Shown: positions 27,321 through 36,299, numbered from the stretch's first letter. The stretch: 64,000 nucleotides of DNA from Candidatus Methanomethylophilaceae archaeon (GCA_944320495.1 CALUHR010000013.1:416687-480686), one strand, 5' to 3'. Made by a program: numbers and translations. The notes: generated by a model not told the origin, from the letters alone.

Positions 27321-27974
27321 TCACGCCCTCCTGGCGACGATCATCCTGTGGTCCTTCTCGTAGGGTTCCAGGGACCTGGAGTCGACGATGCGGTAGCCCC
27401 TCTCGCGTATGCGGGCCTCCGCCTGCTCGAAGATCCTCTCGGGCGGGGCCGTCACGTCCTCGGACCTGGCCTTCACGGCGACCATCCCCCACTGCGCGTT
27501 GAACGCGTCCATGTTGTCGCAAAGGATGTCAGCCTGGTGCTTCTGGGCCACGTCCTGGTACACCGCGTCCACCCTCTCGGCGAACATGGCGTACTCCTCC
27601 GGCTTCGTGGCATCCCCCAGCACCGGCATCATCATGGGCCTGCCCTCGGAGTTCCGGACCAGCTCCCTGAACATCCTCGGCGCGAACTCCACGCAGACGA
27701 CCCTCCCGTCGCGGACGATGTCGGCCACGTGCGACGGCGTCGTTCCGCTGGACGCTCCGAGGTAGAGCACGGTGGACCCCCTGCCGAACGGGACGTCCCT
27801 CCCGCCCGCGGTCAGGTACGCGGACAGCTTGCTCCTGCGCGGGTCCCACTCGCGGTATTCCCTGCCGCCGGAGGAGACCAGCCTCTCGCCGTATACCCTG
27901 AATCCGGGCCGTGCCGATTCGGTGTACAGCCTGCCGCGGTCCTCGAAGACGCCATCCGGTCCCAAAGGTTGCAT
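27321..27974 (-). CDS. flpA: fibrillarin-like rRNA 2-prime-O-methyltransferase
   Basis: 217 aa from the ATG at 27974. The methyltransferase of box C/D sRNPs, using S-adenosylmethionine. Signatures: YREWDPRRSKLSAYL near residue 60, VLYLGASSGTTPSHV near 90 (motif I), FAPRMFREL and the DVAQKHQADIL segment near 150. In most archaea it is adjacent to nop5, but here nop5 is about 32 kb away (59944-61044). A TATA-like CTTAATAG centred 26 nt before the ATG is shared with the divergent gene at 28026, so the mRNA is probably leaderless. It leads into the Nudix gene. Confidence 0.94.
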   Translation of the reverse strand: MQPLGPDGVFEDRGRLYTESARPGFRVYGERLVSSGGREYREWDPRRSKLSAYLTAGGRDVPFGRGSTVLYLGASSGTTPSHVADIVRDGRVVCVEFAPRMFRELVRNSEGRPMMMPVLGDATKPEEYAMFAERVDAVYQDVAQKHQADILCDNMDAFNAQWGMVAVKARSEDVTAPPERIFEQAEARIRERGYRIVDSRSLEPYEKDHRMIVARRA

Positions 27975-27995
27975 GCCGCTTTCCAGGGCAACCAC

Positions 27996-28003
27996 CTATT
28001 AAG
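27996..28003. promoter_or_regulatory. single TATA element serving both strands
   Basis: CTATTAAG on the plus strand (CTTAATAG on the minus) is centred at 27999.5. The plus-strand ATG at 28026 and the minus-strand ATG at 27974 are each about 26 nt from the centre, the distance expected for a leaderless transcript. No other TATA candidate lies between the genes. Confidence 0.6.
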
Positions 28004-28025
28004 GGATGGTGCCTACGGCCCCCTC

Positions 28026-29636
28026 ATGATAACGATGCGGGACCTCGTGGCCATCGCCGACGCGGTCCAGGAGGCTGTCGACAGCATACCCAGTTCGGAG
28101 GAGCGGGGCAAGAAGGTGTGCATGGGCGCGGACGGGTCGTGCTCGTCCGAGGTGGACAAGGTCGCCGAGAACGCCGCCCTGATGTACATCGAGCGCGAGC
28201 ATCTGCCGCTGAACGTCCTGAGCGAGGAGATCGGCTACGTGGACAACGGCGGCGAGGAGGTCCTGGTCATGGACCCGGTCGACGGGACGTCCAACGCCAT
28301 AGCCGGGCTGCCGCTGTACACCGTGTCCCTGGCCGTGGGCGCCTCGTGCCTGTCCGATGTGCGCCTGGCGTACATGAGGAACCTCGCCACCGGCGACGCC
28401 ATGTGGGCGGAGAGGGGCAAGGGGGCGTTCAAGAACGGCGAGCCCATCCACGTCAGGCGCGCCGAGCTGGACGACATCTTCCTGATGATCTACGAGGGCA
28501 ACGGGGCCCACCCGGATGCATTCTCCGTCGCCAAGGTCGTCCGCTCCTCCAGGTCGCTGGGCTGCACCTCCCTCGAGATGGGCATCGTCGCCGAGGGCCA
28601 GGCGGACGGCTACTTCATGAAGGCCGAGAAGTACACCCGCTCGGTCCGCGTGGTGGACATCGCCGCCAGCTCCCTCATCCTGAGGGAGGCGGGAGGGGAG
28701 GTCTACGACCTTGACAACAACGTCCTCGACATGCCCTTCGACCTCGAGCACCGCTCCAACTTCCTCGCCGTGGGCGACCGGAGGATCTACGACATCATCG
28801 TCAGGCACAGGGTCAGCCACGTCCACAGGTACGGGGTGTACGCGAACGCGCATATAGGCAACATCCTGGACCCCGCCCGCAGGGTCATCGACGTGCTCAG
28901 GGAGGAGGGCGCCGACTTCTGCGTAGACACCGAGATCGCCGATGCGCTGGGAGTCCCGGGCATACCCCTGTCCAGGATGGGCGCTGACATCGTGATCGTC
29001 GTCGGAGGGGACGGCACCATCCTCCGCGCGCTCCAGGCCACCGACGCCATAATCGTCGGCGTCAACGGCGGCAGCGTGGGGTTCCTCGCGGAGATCGAGA
29101 CCGACGGCATCGAGGAGGGCATCAGGAGGCTACTGGCCGAGGACTACATCGTGGAGTCCAGGTTCAAGATCGCCACCTTCTACAACGGCGAGTACCTGAA
29201 GGACTCGGTGAACGAGGCCGTGGTGCACACCGACACGATCGCCAAGATCCGCCACTTCAGGGTGTACGTCGACGACGTGCTCGCCTCGGAGCTCAGATCC
29301 GACGGCGTCATAGTCTCCACCCCGACCGGGTCCACCTGCTACGCGATGTCCCTCGGTGCCCCGTACATGGATCCGAAGGTCGAGGCGATGATGGTGGTCC
29401 CGATGGCCGCCTACAGGTTCAACTCCCGCCCGTTCGTGGTCCCCGCCACATCCAAGGTCACCGTAGAGAACGTCCTGGACAAGGGATGCATCATCGTGCT
29501 GGACGGACAGGAGGAGATCTACATGGAGGGAGGGTCCAAGGTCGAGTTCATGATGTCCGAGAGGAGGGCGAGGTTCGTCCGCTTCGACACCGACTTCTAC
29601 TCCAGGGTCAAGGACAAGCTGGTGAACTCCCTATGA
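28026..29636 (+). CDS. bifunctional NADP phosphatase / NAD kinase
   Basis: 536 aa with two joined enzymes. Residues 1 to about 260 form an inositol-monophosphatase/FBPase-type domain with MDPVDGTSNAIAG near residue 80; residues from about 270 form an NAD kinase with VGGDGTILRA near 325, NGGSVGFLAE and STPTGSTCYAMSLGAP near 430. The same fusion is known from Methanocaldococcus jannaschii (MJ0917), where it balances NAD and NADP. The start is supported by the TATA 26 nt upstream. Its stop overlaps the ATG of the JAMM-domain gene. No CGA codon. Confidence 0.92.
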   Translation: MITMRDLVAIADAVQEAVDSIPSSEERGKKVCMGADGSCSSEVDKVAENAALMYIEREHLPLNVLSEEIGYVDNGGEEVLVMDPVDGTSNAIAGLPLYTVSLAVGASCLSDVRLAYMRNLATGDAMWAERGKGAFKNGEPIHVRRAELDDIFLMIYEGNGAHPDAFSVAKVVRSSRSLGCTSLEMGIVAEGQADGYFMKAEKYTRSVRVVDIAASSLILREAGGEVYDLDNNVLDMPFDLEHRSNFLAVGDRRIYDIIVRHRVSHVHRYGVYANAHIGNILDPARRVIDVLREEGADFCVDTEIADALGVPGIPLSRMGADIVIVVGGDGTILRALQATDAIIVGVNGGSVGFLAEIETDGIEEGIRRLLAEDYIVESRFKIATFYNGEYLKDSVNEAVVHTDTIAKIRHFRVYVDDVLASELRSDGVIVSTPTGSTCYAMSLGAPYMDPKVEAMMVVPMAAYRFNSRPFVVPATSKVTVENVLDKGCIIVLDGQEEIYMEGGSKVEFMMSERRARFVRFDTDFYSRVKDKLVNSL

Positions 29637-30007
29637 CGAGGATACGCGGGGTGGACGTGGACTTCATAGACGCCTTCAACGAGGCGGCCCGTTCCACCTA
29701 CCCCGACGAGTTCCTCTGCATGCACCGCGAGATCGACGGCATCATCAGCGAGATGGTCATGCTGCCAGGGACGGTGTACGGGGACTCGCACAGCTTCCTG
29801 AACCAGTGGATGGCCCCGATAGACTACAGTCTGGCGGGCTCCGCCCACTCGCACCCGGGGTACTCGAACGAGCCCTCTGATGCCGACAAGGACTTCTTCA
29901 GGAACACAGGGGGCATCCACTTCATAACGTGTCAGCCATACGACAGGACCAGCTGGCGCGCCTATGACTCCTACGGGGAGCCGGTAGACATCGAGGTCAT
30001 CTACCGA
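29633..30007 (+). CDS. JAMM/MPN metalloprotease-like protein (CGA-terminated)
   Basis: 124 aa. The JAMM zinc motif is complete: HSHPGYSNEPSDAD (HxHP, then SxxD) near residue 80, with a conserved Glu upstream in ISEMVMLPG. Archaeal proteins of this type remove ubiquitin-like SAMP modifiers or act in sulfur-carrier processing; which applies here is not known. ATG overlaps the NAD kinase stop (ATGA), so the two are cotranscribed. The first in-frame CGA (30005-30007, after EVIY) abuts exactly the stop codon of the convergent gene (30008-30010). Read as Arg, the frame would continue about 383 codons antisense through that gene. Confidence 0.82.
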
Positions 30008-31354
30008 TCACTCGGCCCTGAGGACGCGCTGGACCAGTTCGTCGGCCATCTCCATCAGGCCGATGATGTAGGCCATGTCCTGGGACTCGGCTATTGTCTC
30101 GACGACCTGGTCCTCCCCGTCCTGCCTGAGGCGCACGAGGAACCATCCGCCGTCCATGGACACGCGGAACTCAGATCCGTACTGGGAGGTCCTCCCAGCC
30201 ACCTGCCCGAGGTTCTCCTCCACGGCCCTCCTGAACACATCGGGCCTCATCTGACACTCGTAGGTGCGGCTGTCGCGGATGTAGGACGGCAGCCTCTCCG
30301 TGACCGAGTGGAGGCTGTTGCCCCCGGCCATCTTGGCGATGGCCGCCGCGGTGCGCACGCCGTCTCCTATGGCGGCTCCGCCCCCGAAGACGATGCTGCC
30401 GTGGTAGTATCCGAGGTCCGCACCGGACGCGACCGCCTCGCATATGGCGGCGGCACTGTCCTGGGTCATCACGGCGCTCCTCTCCGGCGGTTCCTCGAAC
30501 GGGGTGCTCACCTCGACGTCTATGCGACCCATGAGGGCGTCCTCGATCACCGACGGGGCGTCTGCGGTGATGGCGATGGTGGCCGGTCTCATGTACAGGA
30601 CCAGGAGGGCGAACACGCGGTCCATGGGTATCACGTCGCCCTGCTCGTCCACGACGTCGACGGCCGTGCCCACGGGGTTGATCCCGATGCCGATGCTTCC
30701 CGGGGTCGCCCCGACGAGTCTCTTCAGCCCGTCGAGCGAATCCTCGTCCGCCGTCGGGAGCGGGTGGAAGTCCTCGTCCCACTGCGCGTTGACAGCAAGA
30801 ACGTCGGCGCCGAGGGCGTTGAGGATCTGGGGGACGGAATGGGCCCCGCATCCGCACCGGCAGTCCACGACGACGGTGCATCCGGCGCCCCCCACGAACA
30901 TGGACTCGACCTTCGCGTTGTACTCCTCGGTGATCCCGTCGCGGATGGAGTAGCCTCCGAGACCTTCGTGATCCGGGGCCGGCGGGGGGTTCTGGAGGAC
31001 GACCTCCAGGTGCCTGATCTGGTCGTCCCTGAACAGGCTCCCGTCGGGATTGACGAGGAAGTACCCGCTGATCATGCCCGGGCGGGCGGCGACGTACACC
31101 AGGCAGTCGCCCAGGTCCGAGCGGCTGGCCGCCACGGGTATCCCTACGACACCTAGGTCGATGACGTCCGCCCCCTGGGACAGCAGCCCCGAGATCACGG
31201 CGTCTGCCATCATCGAGCTGCTGCGCATCGGGTCGCGAGCGACGACCACCCTGCCGTGGTCCGCGGCAAGGGCCCTTCCGAGCACGATGCCGTCCTCCGG
31301 GGACATCTCCCCCGTCTGGGAGGACTTGAGGACGATCCTCCCTCTCTGATTCAT
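30008..31354 (-). CDS. degenerate phosphohexomutase-like protein
   Basis: 448 aa, with the length and layout of a phosphomannomutase/phosphoglucomutase. All catalytic motifs look lost: the TASHNP phosphoserine loop is replaced by VYVAARPGMIS near residue 85, the metal loop DGDGDR by GINPVGTAVD near 200, and the RPSGTEP phosphate site near 410 by VRLRQDGEDQV. It is probably a non-catalytic relative with a structural or regulatory role; the long intact frame argues against a pseudogene. An active-type paralog is at 56984-58372. It converges with the JAMM gene. Ends in TGA. Confidence 0.7.
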   Translation of the reverse strand: MNQRGRIVLKSSQTGEMSPEDGIVLGRALAADHGRVVVARDPMRSSSMMADAVISGLLSQGADVIDLGVVGIPVAASRSDLGDCLVYVAARPGMISGYFLVNPDGSLFRDDQIRHLEVVLQNPPPAPDHEGLGGYSIRDGITEEYNAKVESMFVGGAGCTVVVDCRCGCGAHSVPQILNALGADVLAVNAQWDEDFHPLPTADEDSLDGLKRLVGATPGSIGIGINPVGTAVDVVDEQGDVIPMDRVFALLVLYMRPATIAITADAPSVIEDALMGRIDVEVSTPFEEPPERSAVMTQDSAAAICEAVASGADLGYYHGSIVFGGGAAIGDGVRTAAAIAKMAGGNSLHSVTERLPSYIRDSRTYECQMRPDVFRRAVEENLGQVAGRTSQYGSEFRVSMDGGWFLVRLRQDGEDQVVETIAESQDMAYIIGLMEMADELVQRVLRAE

Positions 31355-31556
31355 GCTGATGCCATCGCCCTGCCATTGAAATGGATTTTGTTCGGATTAT
31401 ACATCCATCTTCAGCCATGTGACCCATTCGTCGATCCTCTCGGATGCTCGGTCACAATCGTAGGGAGATCGAACGGATGTGCTGGCTATGCGGGCCTTAT
31501 ATTTTTATATTTAAATAGGCTTAAAAAGCTCAGACTAGGGGGGATTTGCCATAGTC

Positions 31557-31769
31557 ATGGAGAAAATCGACATCAAGAAGGCCCAGGCCATCGCCAAGAA
31601 CAAGGGTCTCAAGCCCGGCAAGGTCAAGGGAACCGACGGGGTCCAGTTCACGAAGGGGAAGAACGAGAGGCTCGACGTCATCACATGGGATGAGTTCGAG
31701 GCCATTCTCGCCAAGAGGAGCCTGGCCATCTATGAGTCGGGCGGTTGGATGAAGATAATGAAGGCCTGA
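31557..31769 (+). CDS. small conserved-looking protein, 70 aa
   Basis: 70 aa, basic, with IDIKKAQAIAKNKGLKPGKV at the start, a TWDEFEAIL helix and the ending IYESGGWMKIMKA. AT-rich DNA with TATA candidates (TATATTTAAAT, about 31506-31516) and a GGGGGG Shine-Dalgarno-like run (31538-31543) precede it and a perfect hairpin follows, so it looks like an independent, well expressed gene. I do not know its function. Codon use matches the neighbours. Confidence 0.72.
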   Translation: MEKIDIKKAQAIAKNKGLKPGKVKGTDGVQFTKGKNERLDVITWDEFEAILAKRSLAIYESGGWMKIMKA

Positions 31770-31797
31770 ATCACGATTTCATCGCTTCACATTCAGA

Positions 31798-31821
31798 CCT
31801 GCCCGGATCCGGACGGGCAGG
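31798..31821 (+). terminator. hairpin after the 70-aa gene
   Basis: CCTGCCCG and CGGGCAGG form a perfect 8-bp stem with an 8-nt loop, 28 nt after the stop codon; a T-rich stretch ending in TCTTTTTA follows, which also contains the tRNA-Leu TATA box. Confidence 0.6.
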
Positions 31822-31873
31822 TTCACTTCATCTTTTTATACTATGACAATATCCGCGTCTTAAGGCTCTCCGT

Positions 31874-31961
31874 GCAAGGGTATCCGAGCCTGGCCAAAGG
31901 AGATAGGTTCAGGGCCTATTCTCGTAGGAGTTCGAGGGTTCAAATCCCTTCCCTTGCACCA
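31874..31961 (+). tRNA. tRNA-Leu (anticodon CAG)
   Basis: Acceptor GCAAGGG with CCCTTGC, discriminator A, encoded CCA at 31959-31961. Anticodon stem ATAGG/CCTAT holds the loop TTCAGGG, anticodon CAG, reading CUG. A long variable arm and T loop TTCAAAT are present. TATA TTTTATAC (31835-31842) lies about 35 nt upstream. Confidence 0.92.
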
Positions 31962-32088
31962 ATTTCTGCATCCTGACAGCTCGTCAGAGCGTCACGCCCC
32001 CCATCCCCCGATTTCGAAGCATCCGCCCATCTGTCGTCCCATCCCATCGCCGAATAGCTCTCCGGCTACATGTCTGGCACATCGCGTC

Positions 32089-32352
32089 TCACAGCGAGAT
32101 GAGGATCCCGACGACCGTTATGGCCAGCAGTATGCCGGCGACCATCGCCCAGAACATGTCCCTCTCCTTCAGGAGGCAGGCGAGGCTGACGATAATGCCC
32201 GCGAACGGGGAGAGTATGAGTACGAGGATGCCCGCGTGGAGGAGGCCGTCCCCCATGCCGAGGAGCTCCGCGGCGATGCCGGCGACCATCAGGACCATCC
32301 CGATCATCACGACCGCACGGAGCATGAGCGCGGTGGACTTGTTCAGCTCCAT
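32089..32352 (-). CDS. DUF1634 membrane protein
   Basis: 87 aa with three hydrophobic helices, fitting DUF1634 (MLRAVVMIGMVLMVAGIAAELLG; then SPFAGIIVSLACLLKERDMFWAMVAG). DUF1634 genes are usually paired with TauE/SafE transporters, as here, and the protein may be an accessory subunit. Its ATG overlaps the CGA of the upstream gene in a CGATG junction (32350-32354). Ends in TGA. Confidence 0.8.
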   Translation of the reverse strand: MELNKSTALMLRAVVMIGMVLMVAGIAAELLGMGDGLLHAGILVLILSPFAGIIVSLACLLKERDMFWAMVAGILLAITVVGILISL

Positions 32353-33173
32353 CGGAGCACCCCCGCCGCCTGTAGAAGGACGATCGTCGCCATCACGAAC
32401 ACGACGACGGAGAAGTACTTCCTGAGATGCCTGGCGTTGATCCTGCGCGTCACCACGGTCCCGGCCAGGGACCCTAGGAACGCACCTATCGCGATCCCGG
32501 CGGCGAACTCCAGGAGGACCTGTCCGCCGAGGAAGTAGGTGATCGCTCCGGAGAAGGCGGTGATGCCGATCATGTAGCTGCTGGTGGCGCTGGCCGTCTT
32601 CATCGGCACGTGCATGTACAGGTTCATCAGTGGGACCTTGACCATCCCGCCGCCGACGCCCGTCATGGAGGATATCATCCCGGCGACGGTGCAGAGTGCC
32701 ATCCCACCTCTGACGTGTTGGAGCTCGTACGAGACGTCCTCCCCGCTCGCCTCGTCCCTGTAAGAGAAGGCGTACCTGCCCCTTGCGTCCTCGGATGGGT
32801 GGACTATCGTCTCGGGGCTCCTGATCATGCGGTATCCGCTGAAGTAGACGATGATGGCGAAGATCACCATGAGGACCCATTCCTCGAGGTACGTCGCGAC
32901 TATCGCCCCGATTATCGCTCCTGTCGCCGTGGTTATCTCGAGAAGGAGGCCCAGGCGCACGTTCGAGAGGCCCTTGTCCACGTAGACCGTGGACGCTCCC
33001 ACGGATCCGGCTATGATGCCTATGAGGCTGATCGCCACCGCCTCCGTCGGCTCCAGACCCATGAGGAGGAGGACGGGCACGAAGATGATGCCTCCACCGA
33101 GGCCGAACAGGGCCCCGAGTATGCCGGCTCCGAGGCCGATGACCATCAGCAGAACCAGCAGCAGCGGATCCAT
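32352..33173 (-). CDS. TauE/SafE family transporter (CGA-terminated)
   Basis: 273 aa, about eight membrane segments with duplicated halves, including GALFGLGGGIIFVPVLLLMG near residue 20 and the repeat SSMTGVGGGMVKVPLMNLY near 172. The family exports or imports sulfonates, sulfite and other organosulfur anions; the substrate here is unknown. A TATA (GTATAGAAA, minus strand, 33194-33203) 25 nt upstream suggests a leaderless mRNA. The only in-frame CGA is at 32352-32354 and overlaps the DUF1634 ATG as CGATG; a TGA follows two codons later, so either reading changes the end by 3 codons. Confidence 0.87.
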
Positions 33174-33193
33174 GCAACCCGCATCGGTGATCC

Positions 33194-33228
33194 GTTTCTA
33201 TACCTTACGCGGAAACGCTCTTAATCGC
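33194..33228. promoter_or_regulatory. divergent TATA boxes for TauE/SafE and purine permease genes
   Basis: Minus-strand GTATAGAAA (33194-33203) is 25 nt before the TauE/SafE ATG; plus-strand CTTAATCG (about 33219-33226) is about 25 nt before the permease ATG at 33248. Both mRNAs should be leaderless. Confidence 0.5.
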
Positions 33229-33247
33229 ACATCCCGTGACAACGCTC

Positions 33248-34564
33248 ATGGGCGTCTCCGAGTCGCTTGACAGGTTCTTCGAGATAAGCGGCAGGGGATC
33301 CACCATCTCCACGGAGGTCAAGGGCGGCGTCCTGATCTTCCTCTCGATGGTGTACATCATCGCCGTAAACACGGGCATGATGGTGGCCGCCGGGATGGAC
33401 GAGTCGGCCTGCTACACCGCGACCATCGTGATGGCCATCATCGGAACTCTCCTGATGGCGCTGTATGCCAAGTTCCCGGTGGCGCAGGCCCCGCTCATGG
33501 GCGTCAACGCGTTCTTCGCCTACACGATAGCGGGGACCATGGGGTTCTCCTGGCAGGAGGCCCTCGTGGCGGTCCTGATCTCGGGAGTGATATTCTTCGT
33601 GATCGCGATCACCGGCGTGAGGAAGCGCGTGCTGGACCAGATTCCCGCGAGCCTCAGGTTCGGGATCACCGCCGGCATCGGATGCTTCATCGTCTTCATC
33701 GGTCTGCAGAACGCCGGTCTGATAGCTGATTCCACCACCCTCGTGGGTCTCGGGGACTTCTCCGACCCCGCGGTCATCCTGGCGTTCTTCTGCATCATCC
33801 TCACCCTGTTCCTCTACGCCATGAGGGTCCCGGGGGCGGTGTTCTTCGGGATGATCGTCACGGCGGTGATCGGTGTGGCGATAGGCATCATCCCGTTGCC
33901 CGACGAGCTCGTCTCCATGCCATCCATGCCGCCGGTGGGCGACTTTATGGACGGGATATCTTCCAAACTCCTGAGCGTCGACTTCCTCGTGGCGGTGATC
34001 TCGCTGGCATTCGTCCAGTTCTTCGACAGCACCGGCACCCTGATGGCGACCGGGGAGAGGGCGGGGATCCTGGACGAGAAAGGCAACGTGAAGTGCGATA
34101 GGGCCCTCAATGCGGATTCGGCCACGTCCGTGATCAGCGGGCTCGTCGGAGCCACCCCCACCGGGTCCTTCGCGGAGTCCACTGTGGGCATCGAGGCGGG
34201 AGCAAGGACCGGCCTGGCGGCACTGACGGTCGCGTGCCTGTTCGCCGTCGCCCTGTTCGTGGGGCCGGCGTTCTCCGTGATCGGATACAGTTGCACGGTC
34301 GGAGCGATGGTCATCGTCGGCGCCGCCATGATAACCCAGCTCAAGGGAGTGACATGGGACGACTGGCCGACCGCCGTGGCGGTCATGGCGACGGTCATCA
34401 TCATGATCCTCACCTACTCGATCACCGACGGCATAGTGTTCGGCATACTGTTCTACTGCGTGTGCATGCTCGGGGCCCGCAGGTGGAGGGAGGTCAGCCC
34501 GATCATCTACGGTCTCGCGGTCCTGTTCGTGCTGTACCTGGTGTTCGTCGTGGGGAGGCTGTGA
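33248..34564 (+). CDS. NCS2/AzgA-type purine permease
   Basis: 438 aa from the ATG at 33248, selected over one 12 nt upstream because of the TATA spacing. Twelve to fourteen membrane segments; LIFLSMVYIIAVNTGMM near residue 28, AQAPLMGVNAFFAYTI near 80, VQFFDSTGTLMATGERAG near 255 and GATPTGSFAESTVGIEAGARTG near 300 identify the AzgA branch, which takes up adenine, guanine or hypoxanthine with protons. It stands alone. Ends in TGA, no CGA codons. Confidence 0.9.
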   Translation: MGVSESLDRFFEISGRGSTISTEVKGGVLIFLSMVYIIAVNTGMMVAAGMDESACYTATIVMAIIGTLLMALYAKFPVAQAPLMGVNAFFAYTIAGTMGFSWQEALVAVLISGVIFFVIAITGVRKRVLDQIPASLRFGITAGIGCFIVFIGLQNAGLIADSTTLVGLGDFSDPAVILAFFCIILTLFLYAMRVPGAVFFGMIVTAVIGVAIGIIPLPDELVSMPSMPPVGDFMDGISSKLLSVDFLVAVISLAFVQFFDSTGTLMATGERAGILDEKGNVKCDRALNADSATSVISGLVGATPTGSFAESTVGIEAGARTGLAALTVACLFAVALFVGPAFSVIGYSCTVGAMVIVGAAMITQLKGVTWDDWPTAVAVMATVIIMILTYSITDGIVFGILFYCVCMLGARRWREVSPIIYGLAVLFVLYLVFVVGRL

Positions 34565-34604
34565 CATCCGTCACTGTTTTATCCGCAGTGCCGATGGTCC
34601 GTGC

Positions 34605-35435
34605 GTGTCCGTAATACTCGCCAGATACGCGGAGATAGGCCTGAAGAGCGCGCCGGTCAGGCGCCGGTTCGAGAACCAGCTCCGCGAGAACGCCGTCAAC
34701 ATGCTCATGGAGGACGGCGTGGAGGCCATCGTCGAGAAGCAGGGAGCCAGGCTCTACGTGGAGGCCGAGGATCCCGAGAGGGCGGTGGCGACCCTGAGGA
34801 GGGTGTTCGGCATAGCCTCCGTCTCCGTCACGGAGACGACCTCGTCCAAGATGGAGGACATCTGCGCACTGGCGGCCTCGTACTCCCTTCCCAGGCTGTC
34901 GCAGGGGCAGTCCTTCGCCGTCCGCGCCCGCAGGGAGGGATCCCAGGGATACACGAGCATGGACGTCGGCCGCGAGGCCGGCTCGGCGATATTCATCGCC
35001 AACGAGGACAAGGGAGTCAGGGTCGACCTCACCGATCCGGACGTGGTCTTCAACGTGGAGGTCAGGGACAACAGGGCCTTCGTGTTCGGCGACGTGGTGA
35101 GGTGTCACGGCGGGTTCCCGGTCGGGAGCCAGGGCAAGGTCCTCGCCAGGATCGATGACGACCGCGGCATCGTGTCCGCCTGGCTCATGATGAAGCGCGG
35201 GTGCAGGGTCATAGCTTCCGGTTCCGCGGACTGGTCCTGCCTCAGGGCGTACGACCCGATGATCCGCGAGGGCACCGAGCACAGGCAGGCCCTGGGCCTG
35301 GTCATGGGCACCGCGCTGGAGGGCCTCGACTCGGTGGACGTGTCGCAGTACGATCTCCCGGTCTATTTCCCGACCATCGGGATGACCGATGCGGAGGTCG
35401 CGGAGCTGGCCGAGACGATCAGGGCTGGTCTCTGA
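34605..35435 (+). CDS. ThiI-like THUMP protein lacking the PP-loop
   Basis: 276 aa with a GTG start 25 nt after a TATA (TTTTAT, 34578-34583), so leaderless. The N-terminal ferredoxin-like and THUMP domains resemble ThiI (RYAEIGLKS, RVFGIASVS, DLTDPDVVFNVEVRD, GGFPVGSQGKVL). Where ThiI has the ATP-binding SGGIDSPVA, this protein reads ARIDDDRGIVSAW near residue 190, and the C-terminus is shorter than the 380-480 aa usual. It probably binds tRNA but cannot activate it as ThiI does; 4-thiouridine or thiazole synthesis should not be assigned on the family name. Confidence 0.75.
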   Translation: MSVILARYAEIGLKSAPVRRRFENQLRENAVNMLMEDGVEAIVEKQGARLYVEAEDPERAVATLRRVFGIASVSVTETTSSKMEDICALAASYSLPRLSQGQSFAVRARREGSQGYTSMDVGREAGSAIFIANEDKGVRVDLTDPDVVFNVEVRDNRAFVFGDVVRCHGGFPVGSQGKVLARIDDDRGIVSAWLMMKRGCRVIASGSADWSCLRAYDPMIREGTEHRQALGLVMGTALEGLDSVDVSQYDLPVYFPTIGMTDAEVAELAETIRAGL

Positions 35436-35544
35436 TTCTATTCCCTCACACCTCGAACGACTTCGAGAGGCTGCCGGTCCGCGAATCATGTGCGGGTGAA
35501 ACGGTACCGGATCCGATATCGGAATTCTATGGGCTGAAAAGGTC

Positions 35545-35562
35545 CCGCCCCCGAAGGGGCGG
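35545..35562 (-). terminator. hairpin plus T-run after the L15e gene
   Basis: CCGCCCC and GGGGCGG pair around a CGAA loop; in the minus-strand transcript the stem is preceded by AAACCTCTTACC and followed by GGGACCTTTT. The flanks match the terminator at 22017-22037. Confidence 0.7.
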
Positions 35563-35585
35563 TAAGAGGTTTCAGGAAGTGAATA

Positions 35586-36215
35586 TCACTTGATCCTTCT
35601 CTGGTTGGCCCTGACGGAAGGCCTGGCCTTCTCGGCACCCTTTCCGGTGTGCCTCATTCCACGGCCCTTCTGGCCTGCGGAGGTCTTACCGCGGTAGACA
35701 CGGTTGGTGTGCTCCTTGTCGCAGATCCAGTTGATCTTGGGGTCGGCCTTGATCACGGGGTGCGCGGGGTCCACGAGGATGACCTCGTACCACTCCTGCT
35801 GTCCGTCGGCTCCGACCCAGTAGGAGTTCAGAACCTCGAGGTTGGGGTAGCGCTTGGCGGTCCTCTCCTCGGCCATCCTCTGGAGGGACTTGCCGACGGT
35901 GATCTGGTTGATTCCCTTCCTCTTGGCCCTGCGTCCGGTGACGATGGCCCTCTTCTGGAAGGAACCCTTCCTGACCCTGGCCCTGACGACGACGTATCCC
36001 TGCTTGGCCTTGTAGCCGAGAGCCCTTGCCCTGTCGAGCCTGGTGGGGCGCTCGATGCGGAGGAAGTTCTCCTCCTTGCGCCACTGGATCCTGCGCTCGT
36101 AGTTCAGGGCCTTGACGTAGCTCTTCTCGGGGACGTCCCAGGCCTTTCCGATATAGTAGTACATGCTTTTCCCGTTGACCGGGCGTGTCTCCTGCTGCTG
36201 AGTCTCTTCGCTCAT
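35586..36215 (-). CDS. rpl15e: 50S ribosomal protein L15e
   Basis: 209 aa from the ATG at 36215, preceded by an AAGGTGATT Shine-Dalgarno. Archaeal/eukaryotic L15e: [13 protein letters not shown] near residue 20, [21 protein letters not shown] near 55, [11 protein letters not shown] near 85 and the C-terminal [19 protein letters not shown]. It binds 23S rRNA. Its likely TATA (36300-36309) lies at the 3-prime end of the transposase frame, in intergenic DNA if that frame stops at its CGA. Terminator directly downstream. Confidence 0.96.
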   Translation of the reverse strand: MSEETQQQETRPVNGKSMYYYIGKAWDVPEKSYVKALNYERRIQWRKEENFLRIERPTRLDRARALGYKAKQGYVVVRARVRKGSFQKRAIVTGRRAKRKGINQITVGKSLQRMAEERTAKRYPNLEVLNSYWVGADGQQEWYEVILVDPAHPVIKADPKINWICDKEHTNRVYRGKTSAGQKGRGMRHTGKGAEKARPSVRANQRRIK

Positions 36216-36299
36216 TGGAATCACCTTTACGGATTCACCGATGGACGGCACATCTCCGTTCGCGCGGCTAAGCGCCGCACTACGGTGGCGAGGGTCATC

